A DNA stretch of 64,000 bases, taken from contig NZ_PGGW01000050.1 of the NCBI RefSeq assembly GCF_002794255.1, positions 1-64,000 of the forward strand, read 5' to 3'. Positions 41,454-49,351 of this stretch are shown here, one piece after another. Each line of letters begins with the position of its first letter. The stretch's first letter is position 1. The notes under the pieces are model-generated. The model was not told where the DNA came from. It saw only the letters and a list, made by a program, of their open reading frames with translations, and did not search any database. The position numbers were made by a program, and so were the translations under genes. Source of the DNA: Streptomyces carminius. Lineage in GTDB: Bacteria > Actinomycetota > Actinomycetes > Streptomycetales > Streptomycetaceae.

Positions 41454-44222
41454 ATGCCCGCCAAGAAGACCTCACGACGCGCCCGTTTCTCCGTGATCGC
41501 AGTCGTGCTGCTGCTCGTGGCGGGTCTCGGCTACGGGACGTACTGGGGCGTGGACACCGTCCGCGCCTCCTTCCCGCAGACGACCGGTTCGCTCCAGCTG
41601 GACGGCCTGTCCGCCCCGGTGACCGTCAAGCGCGACGGCCACGGCATACCCCAGCTCTACGCCGACAGCGCCGAGGACCTCTTCCGCGCCCAGGGCTACG
41701 TCCACGCCCAGGACCGCTTCTGGGAGATGGACGTGCGGCGGCACCTGACGGCCGGCCGGCTGTCGGAGATGTTCGGCGAGGACCAGGTCGAGACCGACGC
41801 CTTCCTGCGCACCCTGGGCTGGCGGAAGGTGGCGGAGGAGGAGTACGAGAGCAAGCTGTCGAAGACGACGAAGGAGTACCTGCTGGCGTACTCGGAGGGG
41901 GTCAACTCCTACCTCGCGGAGCGCGGCGGCGCGGAACTCTCCCTGGAGTACGCCGCCCTCGGCTTCGTCAACGACTACACGCCGCAGAAGTGGACGCCGG
42001 TGGACTCCGTCGCCTGGCTCAAGGCCATGGCCTGGGACCTGCGCGGCAACATGCAGGACGAGATCGACCGCGCCCTCCTCGCCGGCCGGCTGGAGGAGCG
42101 GCAGATCGAGGAGCTGTACCCGGACTACCCGTACGAGCGGAACAAGCCGATCGTGCGGGAGGGCGCGGTGGACCCCGCCCAGGAGGCGTTCGACCCCGGG
42201 AGCGAGGCCCCTTCCGGCGGGGAGGCCGACGGGGACACCGGCGAGGGTACGGAGGGATCCGCCGACGGCACCGGCACCGGCACCGGCACCCAGGGCGCCG
42301 GATCCCCCGACGGCGTACGGACGCAGCTCACCGGTCTCTCCGACGTCCTCGACCGGCTCCCCGCCCTGCTCGGCCCGAACGGCAACGGCATCGGCTCCAA
42401 CTCCTGGGTCGTCCACGGCAAGCACACGACCACCGACAAGCCCCTGCTGGCCAACGACCCGCACCTGGCCCCGCAACTGCCCTCCATCTGGTACCAGATG
42501 GGCCTGCACTGCAACGAGGTCGGCGAGGCCTGCCCCTTCGACGTCGCGGGCTTCACCTTCTCCGGCATGCCCGGCGTGATAATCGGCCACAACCAGGACA
42601 TCTCCTGGGGCTTCACCAACCTCGGCGCCGACGTCACCGACCTGTACCTGGAGAAGATCGAGGACGGCAAGTACGTCTACGACGGAAAGCGGATCCCGTA
42701 CGAGACCCGCCAGGAGACCATCAAGGTCGCCGGCGGCAAGGACCGCACCATCACCGTCCGCTCCACCCGCCACGGCCCGATCGTCTCCGACCGCAGCGCG
42801 GAACTGGGCACCGTCGGCGACCACGCCCCCGTCGGCGACCGGGCACCCGACCGCGGCAAGGGCTACGCCGTCGCGCTGCGCTGGACCGCGCTGGAGCCGT
42901 CCAACACCATGGACGCCGTCTTCAAGCTCAACCGGGCGGGGGACTTCGAGGAGTTCCGCGCCGCCGCCGCCGACTTCGCCGTCCCCTCCCAGAACCTGCT
43001 CTACGCCGACACCGAGGGCAACATCGGCTACCAGGCCCCCGGCCGCATCCCGGTCCGCGGCAAGGGTGACGGCCGCTACCCGGCGCCCGGCTGGGACCCG
43101 GACCACGAGTGGACCGGCTACATCCCGCAGGACGAACTGCCCTGGGAGTACAACCCCGAGCGCGGCTACATCGTCACCGCCAACCAGGCCGTCGTCGACG
43201 CCGAGAAGTACCCCTACCTGCTCACCGAGGACTGGGGCTACGGCGCGCGCAGCCGGCGGATCGAGGACCTCATCCAGTCGAAGATCAAGGAGGGCGGCAG
43301 GGTCTCCACCGAGGACATGGCCACCATGCAGCTGGACAACAGCAGCGAGATAGCCAAGATCCTGGTGCCCCACCTGCTGAGGATCGACGTCAAGGACCCC
43401 TACGTCCGCGAGGCCCAGGAACTGCTGGAGGGCTGGGACTACACCCAGGACGCCGACTCGGCCCCCGCCGCCTACTTCAACGGCGTGTGGCGCAACCTCC
43501 TCAAGCTCTCCTTCGGCAACAAGCTCCCCAAGGAGGTCCGGGTCGAGGGCGAGTGCCTGCGCGTCCGCCCGGCCGACGACTCCGGCCCCGTCGAGGACCT
43601 CGACGGCACCGTCCGCACCGTCCGCGAGTGCGGCATGCGGGCCCCGGAGTCCGCACAGCCGGACGGCGGCGACCGCTGGTACGAGGTCGTGTACAACCTG
43701 CTGGAGAAGCCCGACAGCGGCTGGTGGACCCCCGGCAGCCGGTACGAGACCGGCGCGGGCGACCGGGACGAGCTGCTGGCCGACGCCCTGCGGGACGCCC
43801 GCTGGGAACTCACCACCAAGCTCGGCAAGGACATCGACACCTGGAGCTGGGGCCGCCTGCACCGGCTGATGCTGAAGAACCAGACGCTGGGCACCGAGGG
43901 CCCGGGCTTCGTCCAGCACCTGCTCAACCGCGGCCCGTGGAACCTGGGCGGCGGCGAGGCGGCCGTCAACGCCACCGGCTGGAACGCGGCAGGCGGCTAC
44001 CAGGTGGTCTGGGTGCCGTCGATGCGCATGGTGGTCAACATGGCCAGGCTCGACGAGTCCCGCTGGATCAACCTCACCGGCGCCTCCGGCCACGCCTACC
44101 ACTCGAACTACATCGACCAGACGGACCTGTGGGCCGACGGCGAGATGCTGGACTGGCCGTTCGGCGAGGAAGCCGTGGAGAAGGCCACCGAGGACAAGAT
44201 GGCCCTCACCCCCGAGCCCTGA
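41454..44222 (+). CDS. Penicillin acylase (Ntn-hydrolase) family protein
   Basis: A 922-aa protein from ATG 41454, with GAAGGA upstream. An N-terminal membrane anchor or signal (ARFSVIAVVLLLVAGLGYGTYWG) precedes the alpha subunit (VTVKRDGHGIPQLYADSAEDLFRAQGYVHAQDRFWEMDVRRH). The self-cleavage site is NGIGSNSWVVHGKHTTTDKPLLANDPHL with the catalytic Ser at about residue 315. The beta subunit then shows DVAGFTFSGMPGVIIGHNQDISWGFTNLGADVTDLYLE. Gly/Asp/Thr-rich linker at about residues 235-285 is an added low-complexity insertion. It probably hydrolyses N-acyl amides (acyl-homoserine lactones, penicillins or lipopeptides) outside the membrane. Confidence 0.92.
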   Translation: MPAKKTSRRARFSVIAVVLLLVAGLGYGTYWGVDTVRASFPQTTGSLQLDGLSAPVTVKRDGHGIPQLYADSAEDLFRAQGYVHAQDRFWEMDVRRHLTAGRLSEMFGEDQVETDAFLRTLGWRKVAEEEYESKLSKTTKEYLLAYSEGVNSYLAERGGAELSLEYAALGFVNDYTPQKWTPVDSVAWLKAMAWDLRGNMQDEIDRALLAGRLEERQIEELYPDYPYERNKPIVREGAVDPAQEAFDPGSEAPSGGEADGDTGEGTEGSADGTGTGTGTQGAGSPDGVRTQLTGLSDVLDRLPALLGPNGNGIGSNSWVVHGKHTTTDKPLLANDPHLAPQLPSIWYQMGLHCNEVGEACPFDVAGFTFSGMPGVIIGHNQDISWGFTNLGADVTDLYLEKIEDGKYVYDGKRIPYETRQETIKVAGGKDRTITVRSTRHGPIVSDRSAELGTVGDHAPVGDRAPDRGKGYAVALRWTALEPSNTMDAVFKLNRAGDFEEFRAAAADFAVPSQNLLYADTEGNIGYQAPGRIPVRGKGDGRYPAPGWDPDHEWTGYIPQDELPWEYNPERGYIVTANQAVVDAEKYPYLLTEDWGYGARSRRIEDLIQSKIKEGGRVSTEDMATMQLDNSSEIAKILVPHLLRIDVKDPYVREAQELLEGWDYTQDADSAPAAYFNGVWRNLLKLSFGNKLPKEVRVEGECLRVRPADDSGPVEDLDGTVRTVRECGMRAPESAQPDGGDRWYEVVYNLLEKPDSGWWTPGSRYETGAGDRDELLADALRDARWELTTKLGKDIDTWSWGRLHRLMLKNQTLGTEGPGFVQHLLNRGPWNLGGGEAAVNATGWNAAGGYQVVWVPSMRMVVNMARLDESRWINLTGASGHAYHSNYIDQTDLWADGEMLDWPFGEEAVEKATEDKMALTPEP

Positions 44223-44264
44223 CGGCCCTCGTCCCCGAGCCCCGGCCGGACGCGGACGCCCGGG

Positions 44265-44915
44265 TCACGCCGTGAAGCGGTGCACCCCCTCGGGGGTCAC
44301 CGCGGCGTGCACCGGCCGGTCGTGGGGCTCGGCGGGCACCTCGGCCGCCAGCAGCTCGCCGGAGTGGAGCAGCACCACCCGGGCCGGGGCGGCACCGGCG
44401 GACTCGACACGGGCCAGCCCCCGGTCGTAGCTGCCGCCGCCCCGTCCCAGCCGCGTCCCGCGCCGGTCCACCGCCAGCCCCGGCAGCAGTACGGCACCGG
44501 CCGCCGTGACCGCGTCCGGGCCCAGCCGGGGGCCGGTGGGCTCCAGCAGCCCCCGGCCGGCCCGCGCCAGGGAGCCGGGGCCCTCGTACACCGCCCAGTC
44601 CAGGTCGTCGTCGGGCAGCAGCACCGGCAGCAGCACCCGTACGCCGCGCCCGCGCAGCGCGTCCAGCAGCTCCGGGCCCCCCGGCTCGCGGCCGACCGGG
44701 ACGTACGCCGCCACGGCGCGCGCGCCGGTCAGCTCGGCCAGCCCCAGGGCGTGCCGGACGACCGCCCCGGCGGCCCGCCGCAGCTCCTCCTGGGGCAGCG
44801 CCGCCCGCGCCGCCAGCAGGGCGCGCCGCAGCGCGCGCTTGTCCGCGGCGGCACCGGCACGGCCACCTCCCGCGGTGCCCTCCCCGGTACCGCCTCCGCC
44901 GCTGCCCTCACCCAT
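44265..44915 (-). CDS. 5-formyltetrahydrofolate cyclo-ligase
   Basis: A 216-aa protein from ATG 44913-44915 with GGGAG upstream. Family motifs are DKRALRRALLAARAAL at the start, AYVPVGREPGGPELLDALRGRGVRVLLPV and LLPGLAVDRRGTRLGRGGGSYDRGLARV, the ATP/folate-binding signature, with HDRPVHAAVTPEG at the C-terminus. It converts 5-formyl-THF to 5,10-methenyl-THF using ATP, salvaging a storage form of folate. A Gly-rich, low-complexity head (MGEGSGGGGTGEGTAGGGRAG) precedes the family start. It converges on the penicillin acylase and diverges from galU. Confidence 0.9.
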   Translation of the reverse strand: MGEGSGGGGTGEGTAGGGRAGAAADKRALRRALLAARAALPQEELRRAAGAVVRHALGLAELTGARAVAAYVPVGREPGGPELLDALRGRGVRVLLPVLLPDDDLDWAVYEGPGSLARAGRGLLEPTGPRLGPDAVTAAGAVLLPGLAVDRRGTRLGRGGGSYDRGLARVESAGAAPARVVLLHSGELLAAEVPAEPHDRPVHAAVTPEGVHRFTA

Positions 44916-45039
44916 GGTGATCGCTCCCTCTCCCCGTTTCTCCCCTTCCGCGGGACCGCCCGCGGACGGCCGGCCGTGGATCGCGGCGGGCCTGCCGGAC
45001 CTGCGGGTTGTGCGTCCGGCCAACGGATATGGTGCTGAC

Positions 45040-45942
45040 ATGACTACCTCACGTGCACGGATCACGAAGGCCGTCGTCCCGGCCGCCGGGCTCGGTACCA
45101 GGTTCCTGCCGGCCACGAAGGCGACTCCCAAGGAGATGCTGCCTGTCGTCGACAAGCCCGCGATCCAGTATGTGGTGGAGGAGGCCGTGACCGCCGGGCT
45201 CCCCGACGTCCTCATGGTCACCGGCCGCAACAAGCGTCCCCTGGAGGACCACTTCGACCGCAACTACGAGTTGGAGGAGGTGCTGCGGAGCAAGGGCGAC
45301 GAGGACCGGCTCACCCGGGTCCAGGAGTCCACCGACCTGGCCACCATCCACTACGTGCGCCAGGGCGACCCCAGGGGCCTGGGCCACGCCGTGCTGTGCG
45401 CCGCCCCGCACGTCGGCGACCAGCCCTTCGCCGTCCTCCTCGGCGACGACCTGATCGACCCGCGCGACCCGCTGCTGTCCCGGATGATCGAGGTGCAGGC
45501 CGCCTACGGCGGCAGTGTCGTCGCGCTGCTGGAGGTCGAGCCGGAGAACATCCACCTCTACGGCTGCGCCGTCGCCAAGCCCACCGGCGACGACGACGTG
45601 GTGAAGGTCTCCGACCTGGTGGAGAAGCCGTCCCGCGAGGCCGCGCCCAGCAATCTGGCCGTCATCGGCCGCTACGTCCTGGACCCGGCCGTCTTCGACG
45701 TGCTGCGCCGGACCGAGCCCGGCCGCGGCGGCGAGATCCAGCTCACCGACGCCCTCCAGGCGCTGGCCGCCGATCCCGCCATCGGCGGGCCGGTGCACGG
45801 CGTGGTCTTCAAGGGCCGCCGCTACGACACCGGCGACCGCGCCGACTACCTGCGGGCCATCGTCCGGCTGGCGTGCGAACGCGAGGACCTCGGCCCGGAG
45901 TTCCGGGCCTGGCTGAGCGACTTCGTGAACAAGGAGCTGTAG
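45040..45942 (+). CDS. galU: UTP-glucose-1-phosphate uridylyltransferase
   Basis: A 300-aa protein from ATG 45040. The signature AVVPAAGLGTRFLPATKATPKEMLPVVDKPAIQYVVEEA at the N-terminus holds the nucleotide-binding GLGTR motif and catalytic Lys region. GRNKRPLEDHFDRNYELE, QGDPRGLGHAV, VLLGDDLIDP and VEKPSREAAPSNLAVIGRYVL follow as in GalU/HasC. It makes UDP-glucose for cell-wall polysaccharides and glycosylation. It starts the galU-moeA/glp-moaC-mogA-rimJ-sepX series; the moeA/glp start codon is four bases past its stop, so coupling is likely. Confidence 0.95.
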   Translation: MTTSRARITKAVVPAAGLGTRFLPATKATPKEMLPVVDKPAIQYVVEEAVTAGLPDVLMVTGRNKRPLEDHFDRNYELEEVLRSKGDEDRLTRVQESTDLATIHYVRQGDPRGLGHAVLCAAPHVGDQPFAVLLGDDLIDPRDPLLSRMIEVQAAYGGSVVALLEVEPENIHLYGCAVAKPTGDDDVVKVSDLVEKPSREAAPSNLAVIGRYVLDPAVFDVLRRTEPGRGGEIQLTDALQALAADPAIGGPVHGVVFKGRRYDTGDRADYLRAIVRLACEREDLGPEFRAWLSDFVNKEL

Positions 45943-45945
45943 GAC

Positions 45946-47391
45946 TTGAGCGAGACCTGGTCCGTCGACGAGCACCTGGCCGACATCCTGCGGTCGGTGC
46001 GGCCGCTGGAGCCGATCGAGCTGCAACTGCTCGACGCCCAGGGCTGCGTCCTCGTCGAGGACGTCCTGGTGCCCGTCTCCCTGCCCCCCTTCGACAACAG
46101 CTCCATGGACGGCTACGCCGTGCGGGTCGCCGACGTGGCCGGGGCGAGCGAGGACGACCCGGCGGTGCTCCGGGTCGTCGGGGACGTGGCCGCGGGCACC
46201 GGGCGGGCGCCGGAGGTCGGCCCGGGCCAGGCGGCCCGGGTCATGACCGGCGCCCCGCTGCCGCCCGGCGCCGAGGCCGTCGTCCCCGTGGAGTGGACCG
46301 ACGGCGGTACCGGCGGCGGCCCCGCCGAGGCCATGGCCGCTCACCGCGCCGACCCGTCCGGGGCGGGCGGCGGGGTCCGTGTCCACCGGCCGGCCGAGGC
46401 CCGGCAGTACGTGCGGGACAAGGGCAGCGACGTACGCGCCGGTTCGGTCGCGCTGACCGCAGGCACCGTGCTGGGCCCGGCGCAGATCGGCCTGCTGGCC
46501 GCCATCGGCCAAGGCACCGTCACCGTACGGCCGCGCCCGCGCGTGGTGGTGCTCTCCACCGGCAGCGAACTGGTCCCGCCCGGCTCGCCGCTGGGCCACG
46601 GGCAGATCCACGACTCCAACAGCTTCGCGCTGACCGCCGCCGCCCGGGCCGCGGGCGCCATCGCCTACCGCGTCGGCGCGGTGGCCGACGACGCGCCCGC
46701 GCTGCGCGAGGTGATCGAGGACCAGCTGGTGCGCGCCGACGCCGTCGTCACCAGCGGCGGGGTGAGCGTGGGGGCGTACGACGTGGTGAAGGAGGCGCTG
46801 TCCGATCTGGCGGGTACGGCGCTGGGCGGCGCCGAACCGGTCCGCCCCGGGGACGAGCACGAGCACGGAGACGGAGACTCCGCCGAGCCCGCCGCCACCG
46901 CCGCCGCCACCGACGCCGCCGAGGGATCCGAGGCCGCCTCCGCCCCCGCCCGTACCCCCGCCCGCGGTGTGGAGTTCCGCCGGCTGGCGATGCAGCCCGG
47001 CAAGCCGCAGGGCTTCGGCCTGGTCGGCCCCGACGGCACCCCGCTGTTCGCCCTCCCCGGCAACCCGGTCAGCTCCTACGTCTCCTTCGAGCTGTTCGTC
47101 CGTCCCGCCCTGCGCACCCTGATGGGGCTGGAGCCCGTCTCCCGCCCGACGGTCCGCGCCCGCGTCGAGTGCGACGGGCCGCTCACCTCACCCGACGGCA
47201 AACGGCAGTTCCTGCGCGGCCGTTACACCCCGCCGGCCCCCGGTGAGAAGACCGGCACGGTACGCCCGGCCGGCGGCGCGGGTTCCCATCTGACGGCCTC
47301 CCTGGCGCGTGCCGACGCGCTGATCGTGGTACCCGAGCAGACCACCGGGGTAGCCCGGGGCGACGAACTGGAGGTCGTGCTCCTGGAGTGA
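45946..47391 (+). CDS. glp: MoeA-family molybdopterin molybdotransferase / gephyrin-like Glp
   Basis: A 481-aa protein from TTG 45946, with AAGGAG inside galU upstream. MoeA domains are present: SLPPFDNSSMDGYAVR, GTGRAPEVGPGQAARVMTGAPLPPGAEAVVPVE, ARQYVRDKGSDVRAG, VLSTGSELVPPG, HDSNSFALTAAA, VTSGGVSVGAYDVVKEAL and GKPQGFGLV...FALPGNPVSSYV. A ~40-residue acidic/Ala insertion (DEHEHGDGDSAEPAATAAAT...) lies before KPQ and is unusual. Two roles are possible. One is molybdate insertion into molybdopterin, supported by adjacent moaC and mogA. The other is the gephyrin-like division protein Glp that binds GlpR/SepX, encoded in the same gene series here and, with galU and rimJ, in corynebacteria. Confidence 0.85.
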   Translation: MSETWSVDEHLADILRSVRPLEPIELQLLDAQGCVLVEDVLVPVSLPPFDNSSMDGYAVRVADVAGASEDDPAVLRVVGDVAAGTGRAPEVGPGQAARVMTGAPLPPGAEAVVPVEWTDGGTGGGPAEAMAAHRADPSGAGGGVRVHRPAEARQYVRDKGSDVRAGSVALTAGTVLGPAQIGLLAAIGQGTVTVRPRPRVVVLSTGSELVPPGSPLGHGQIHDSNSFALTAAARAAGAIAYRVGAVADDAPALREVIEDQLVRADAVVTSGGVSVGAYDVVKEALSDLAGTALGGAEPVRPGDEHEHGDGDSAEPAATAAATDAAEGSEAASAPARTPARGVEFRRLAMQPGKPQGFGLVGPDGTPLFALPGNPVSSYVSFELFVRPALRTLMGLEPVSRPTVRARVECDGPLTSPDGKRQFLRGRYTPPAPGEKTGTVRPAGGAGSHLTASLARADALIVVPEQTTGVARGDELEVVLLE

Positions 47392-47432
47392 GCCGACCGC
47401 CACCGGCGCCTGCGGGTACCGTTGTCGGTTGT

Positions 47433-47487
47433 CGTTCGGCAGTTGTCTGACACCTGTCCGACAGTTGTCCGACAGGTGTTCGGCAAT
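47433..47487 (+). repeat. Five 11-bp tandem repeats upstream of moaC
   Basis: Units start at 47433 (CGTTCGGCAGT), 47444 (TGTCTGACACC), 47455 (TGTCCGACAGT), 47466 (TGTCCGACAGG) and 47477 (TGTTCGGCAAT). The core TGTCCGACA is itself palindromic. Part of the array, 47450-47479, also forms a 9-bp inverted repeat ACACCTGTC / GACAGGTGT. Spacing of one helical turn fits cooperative binding of a regulator before moaC. It lies 42 bp upstream of the moaC start. Confidence 0.8.
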
Positions 47488-47529
47488 TGACCGGCGACCG
47501 ACCGGAACGGATCGCCGCACAGGAGAGTG

Positions 47530-48048
47530 ATGAGCAGCGCGCAGCAGGGGAACCCCACCGCCAGTCCGCCCGGCCCGGCCGGGCGCCTCACCCACGTCGA
47601 CGAGACGGGGGCCGCCCGGATGGTCGACGTCTCGGCCAAGGACGTCACCACCCGCACCGCCCGCGCCACCGGCCGGGTGCTCGTCGCGCCGCGTGTGGTG
47701 GAGCTGCTGCGCGGCGCGGGCGTACCGAAGGGCGACGCGCTGGCCACCGCCCGGATCGCCGGGATCATGGGCGCCAAGCGCACCCCCGACCTCGTCCCTC
47801 TGTGCCACCCGCTGGCGCTCTCCGGGGTCAAGGTGGACCTGGTGGTGGCGGACGACGCGGTGGAGATCACGGCGACGGTGCGCACCACCGACCGCACGGG
47901 CGTGGAGATGGAGGCGCTGACGGCCGTGTCGGTGGCGGCCCTCACCGTCGTGGACATGGTCAAGGCGGTGGACAAGGGCGCCGTCATCACGGACGTGCGG
48001 GTGGAGGAGAAGACCGGGGGCGCCTCCGGGGACTGGAGCCGGTCGTGA
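47530..48048 (+). CDS. moaC: Cyclic pyranopterin monophosphate synthase
   Basis: A 172-aa protein from ATG 47530 with AGGAGAG upstream. MoaC motifs are [57 protein letters not shown] and [26 protein letters not shown], with the catalytic Lys in the last segment and His/Asp in LVPLCHPL. It converts the MoaA product to cyclic pyranopterin monophosphate in molybdenum-cofactor synthesis. It overlaps mogA by GTGA and has an 11-bp repeat array upstream. An N-terminal Pro/Gly extension of 18 residues is not shared by the E. coli protein. Confidence 0.95.
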   Translation: MSSAQQGNPTASPPGPAGRLTHVDETGAARMVDVSAKDVTTRTARATGRVLVAPRVVELLRGAGVPKGDALATARIAGIMGAKRTPDLVPLCHPLALSGVKVDLVVADDAVEITATVRTTDRTGVEMEALTAVSVAALTVVDMVKAVDKGAVITDVRVEEKTGGASGDWSRS

Positions 48049-48557
48049 ACCCGGGCTCCCCGGCCCCCGTCCGCCGCGCCCTGGCCGTCACCGTCTCCAA
48101 CCGCGCCGCCGCGGGCGTCTACGCCGACACCACCGGGCCGCTGCTGGCCGAGGCCCTGGCGGGACTGGGCTTCGCCACCGACGGGCCGCGCGTCGTCCCG
48201 GACGGCGAGCCGGTGGCCGGGGTGCTGCGCGAGGCGGTCGCCGGCGGCTACGACGTGGTGCTCACCACCGGCGGCACCGGTATCTCCCCGACCGACCGCA
48301 CCCCGGAGATGACCCGCTCCGTACTGGACCACGAGATCCCCGGCATCCCCGAGGCGATCCGCGCGGCCGGACTCGCCAAGGTCCCCACCGCCGCGCTGTC
48401 GCGCGGCACCGCGGGCGTCGCGGGCACCACACTGATCGTCAACCTCCCCGGCTCCGCCGGCGGTGTGCGCGACGGGCTGGCCGTCCTGGAGAAGCTGCTG
48501 GTGCACGCCGTGGACCAGCTCCACGGCGGGGACCACCCCAGGAAGGACCAGAGCTGA
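48045..48557 (+). CDS. mogA: MogA/MoaB-family molybdopterin adenylyltransferase
   Basis: A 170-aa protein from GTG 48045, overlapping moaC stop (GTGA). The family core is [98 protein letters not shown]. It binds molybdopterin and adenylylates it before molybdate insertion by MoeA. Cytoplasmic. It is coupled to both moaC and the rimJ-like gene, which begins in its last codons. Confidence 0.93.
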   Translation: MNPGSPAPVRRALAVTVSNRAAAGVYADTTGPLLAEALAGLGFATDGPRVVPDGEPVAGVLREAVAGGYDVVLTTGGTGISPTDRTPEMTRSVLDHEIPGIPEAIRAAGLAKVPTAALSRGTAGVAGTTLIVNLPGSAGGVRDGLAVLEKLLVHAVDQLHGGDHPRKDQS

Positions 48558-49180
48558 ACGCGTTCTGGCCGGTCGAGCTGGCGGACGGGGATGTCGCCCT
48601 CCGCCCCATAAGGCTGCGCGACCACCGCGCCTGGCGCGAGGTCAACCACCGGAACCGTGAGTGGCTGCGCCCCTGGGAGGCCACCGTCCCGCCCGCCCTG
48701 CCCGGCCGGCTGCCGCCGCGTCGCCCGACGTACCGGCAGATGGTGCGCCATCTGCGGGCGGAGGCGCAGGCGGGCCGGATGCTGCCGTTCGTCGTCGACC
48801 ACCAGGGGCGGCTGGCCGGCCAGCTGACGGTCGCCGGGATCACCTGGGGGTCGATGTGCTCGGGCCATATCGGCTACTGGGTCGATCACGAGGTGGCCGG
48901 GCGCGGGGTGATGCCGACGGCCGTCGCGCTCGCCGTGGACCACTGTTTCCGCACGGTCGGACTGCACCGGATCGAGGTCTGCATCCGTCCCGAGAACGGA
49001 CCGAGCCGCCGGGTGGTGGAGAAACTCGGATTCCGGGAGGAGGGGCTCCGGCCGCGTTATCTGCACATCGACGGCGCCTGGCGGGACCATCTGGTGTACG
49101 CGCTGACGACGGAGGACGTCCCCGAGGGGCTGCTGGACCGCTGGCACCGGAGGTCCAGACCAGGTGCGCCACGAAAATAA
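48554..49180 (+). CDS. rimJ: RimJ-type GNAT acetyltransferase, probable CTG start
   Basis: A 208-aa protein. The first in-frame ATG is at 48740, deep inside the acetyl-CoA fold, and no in-frame ATG, GTG or TTG lies before it. CTG 48554, overlapping the mogA stop (CTGA) and preceded by GGAAGGA at six bases, gives the full family N-terminus [30 protein letters not shown]. The acetyl-CoA loop is HEVAGRGVMPTAVALAVDHCF, and the C-terminal GNAT block is GLHRIEVCIRPENGPSRRVVEKLGFREEG. RimJ acetylates the N-terminus of ribosomal protein S5 in E. coli; the actinobacterial target is unproven. In corynebacteria the same gene lies between glp and glpR. Confidence 0.88.
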   Translation: MNAFWPVELADGDVALRPIRLRDHRAWREVNHRNREWLRPWEATVPPALPGRLPPRRPTYRQMVRHLRAEAQAGRMLPFVVDHQGRLAGQLTVAGITWGSMCSGHIGYWVDHEVAGRGVMPTAVALAVDHCFRTVGLHRIEVCIRPENGPSRRVVEKLGFREEGLRPRYLHIDGAWRDHLVYALTTEDVPEGLLDRWHRRSRPGAPRK

Positions 49181-49351
49181 AATAAATGTTCGATTTTCCT
49201 GTCCGGCGGCGACCCGCTGATTACTCGTCGTACATAATTGCGGAAAAGTGATCCGACAAACGCAAAAAACGGTAGGGATATCAGCCAGATCGTGCGACAC
49301 ACCGCGCCAATTGGCCTATCGCTCCCGGGAAATCCCTCTACCGTGTGGGGG

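Noticed and set aside
39941..43069. A long plus-strand frame of about 1040 codons across the antiporter and penicillin acylase genes
   Set aside because: It is antisense to the antiporter and out of frame with the acylase, both of which have clear families; its translation is Arg/Gln/Gly-rich low complexity.
41472..44102. A long minus-strand frame opposite the penicillin acylase gene
   Set aside because: It is the antisense shadow of a gene with strong Ntn-hydrolase motifs and contains no family features.
47433..47487. Replication or plasmid iterons
   Set aside because: No Rep gene is nearby and the array lies between molybdenum-cofactor genes of the chromosomal backbone; a regulatory role is more likely.
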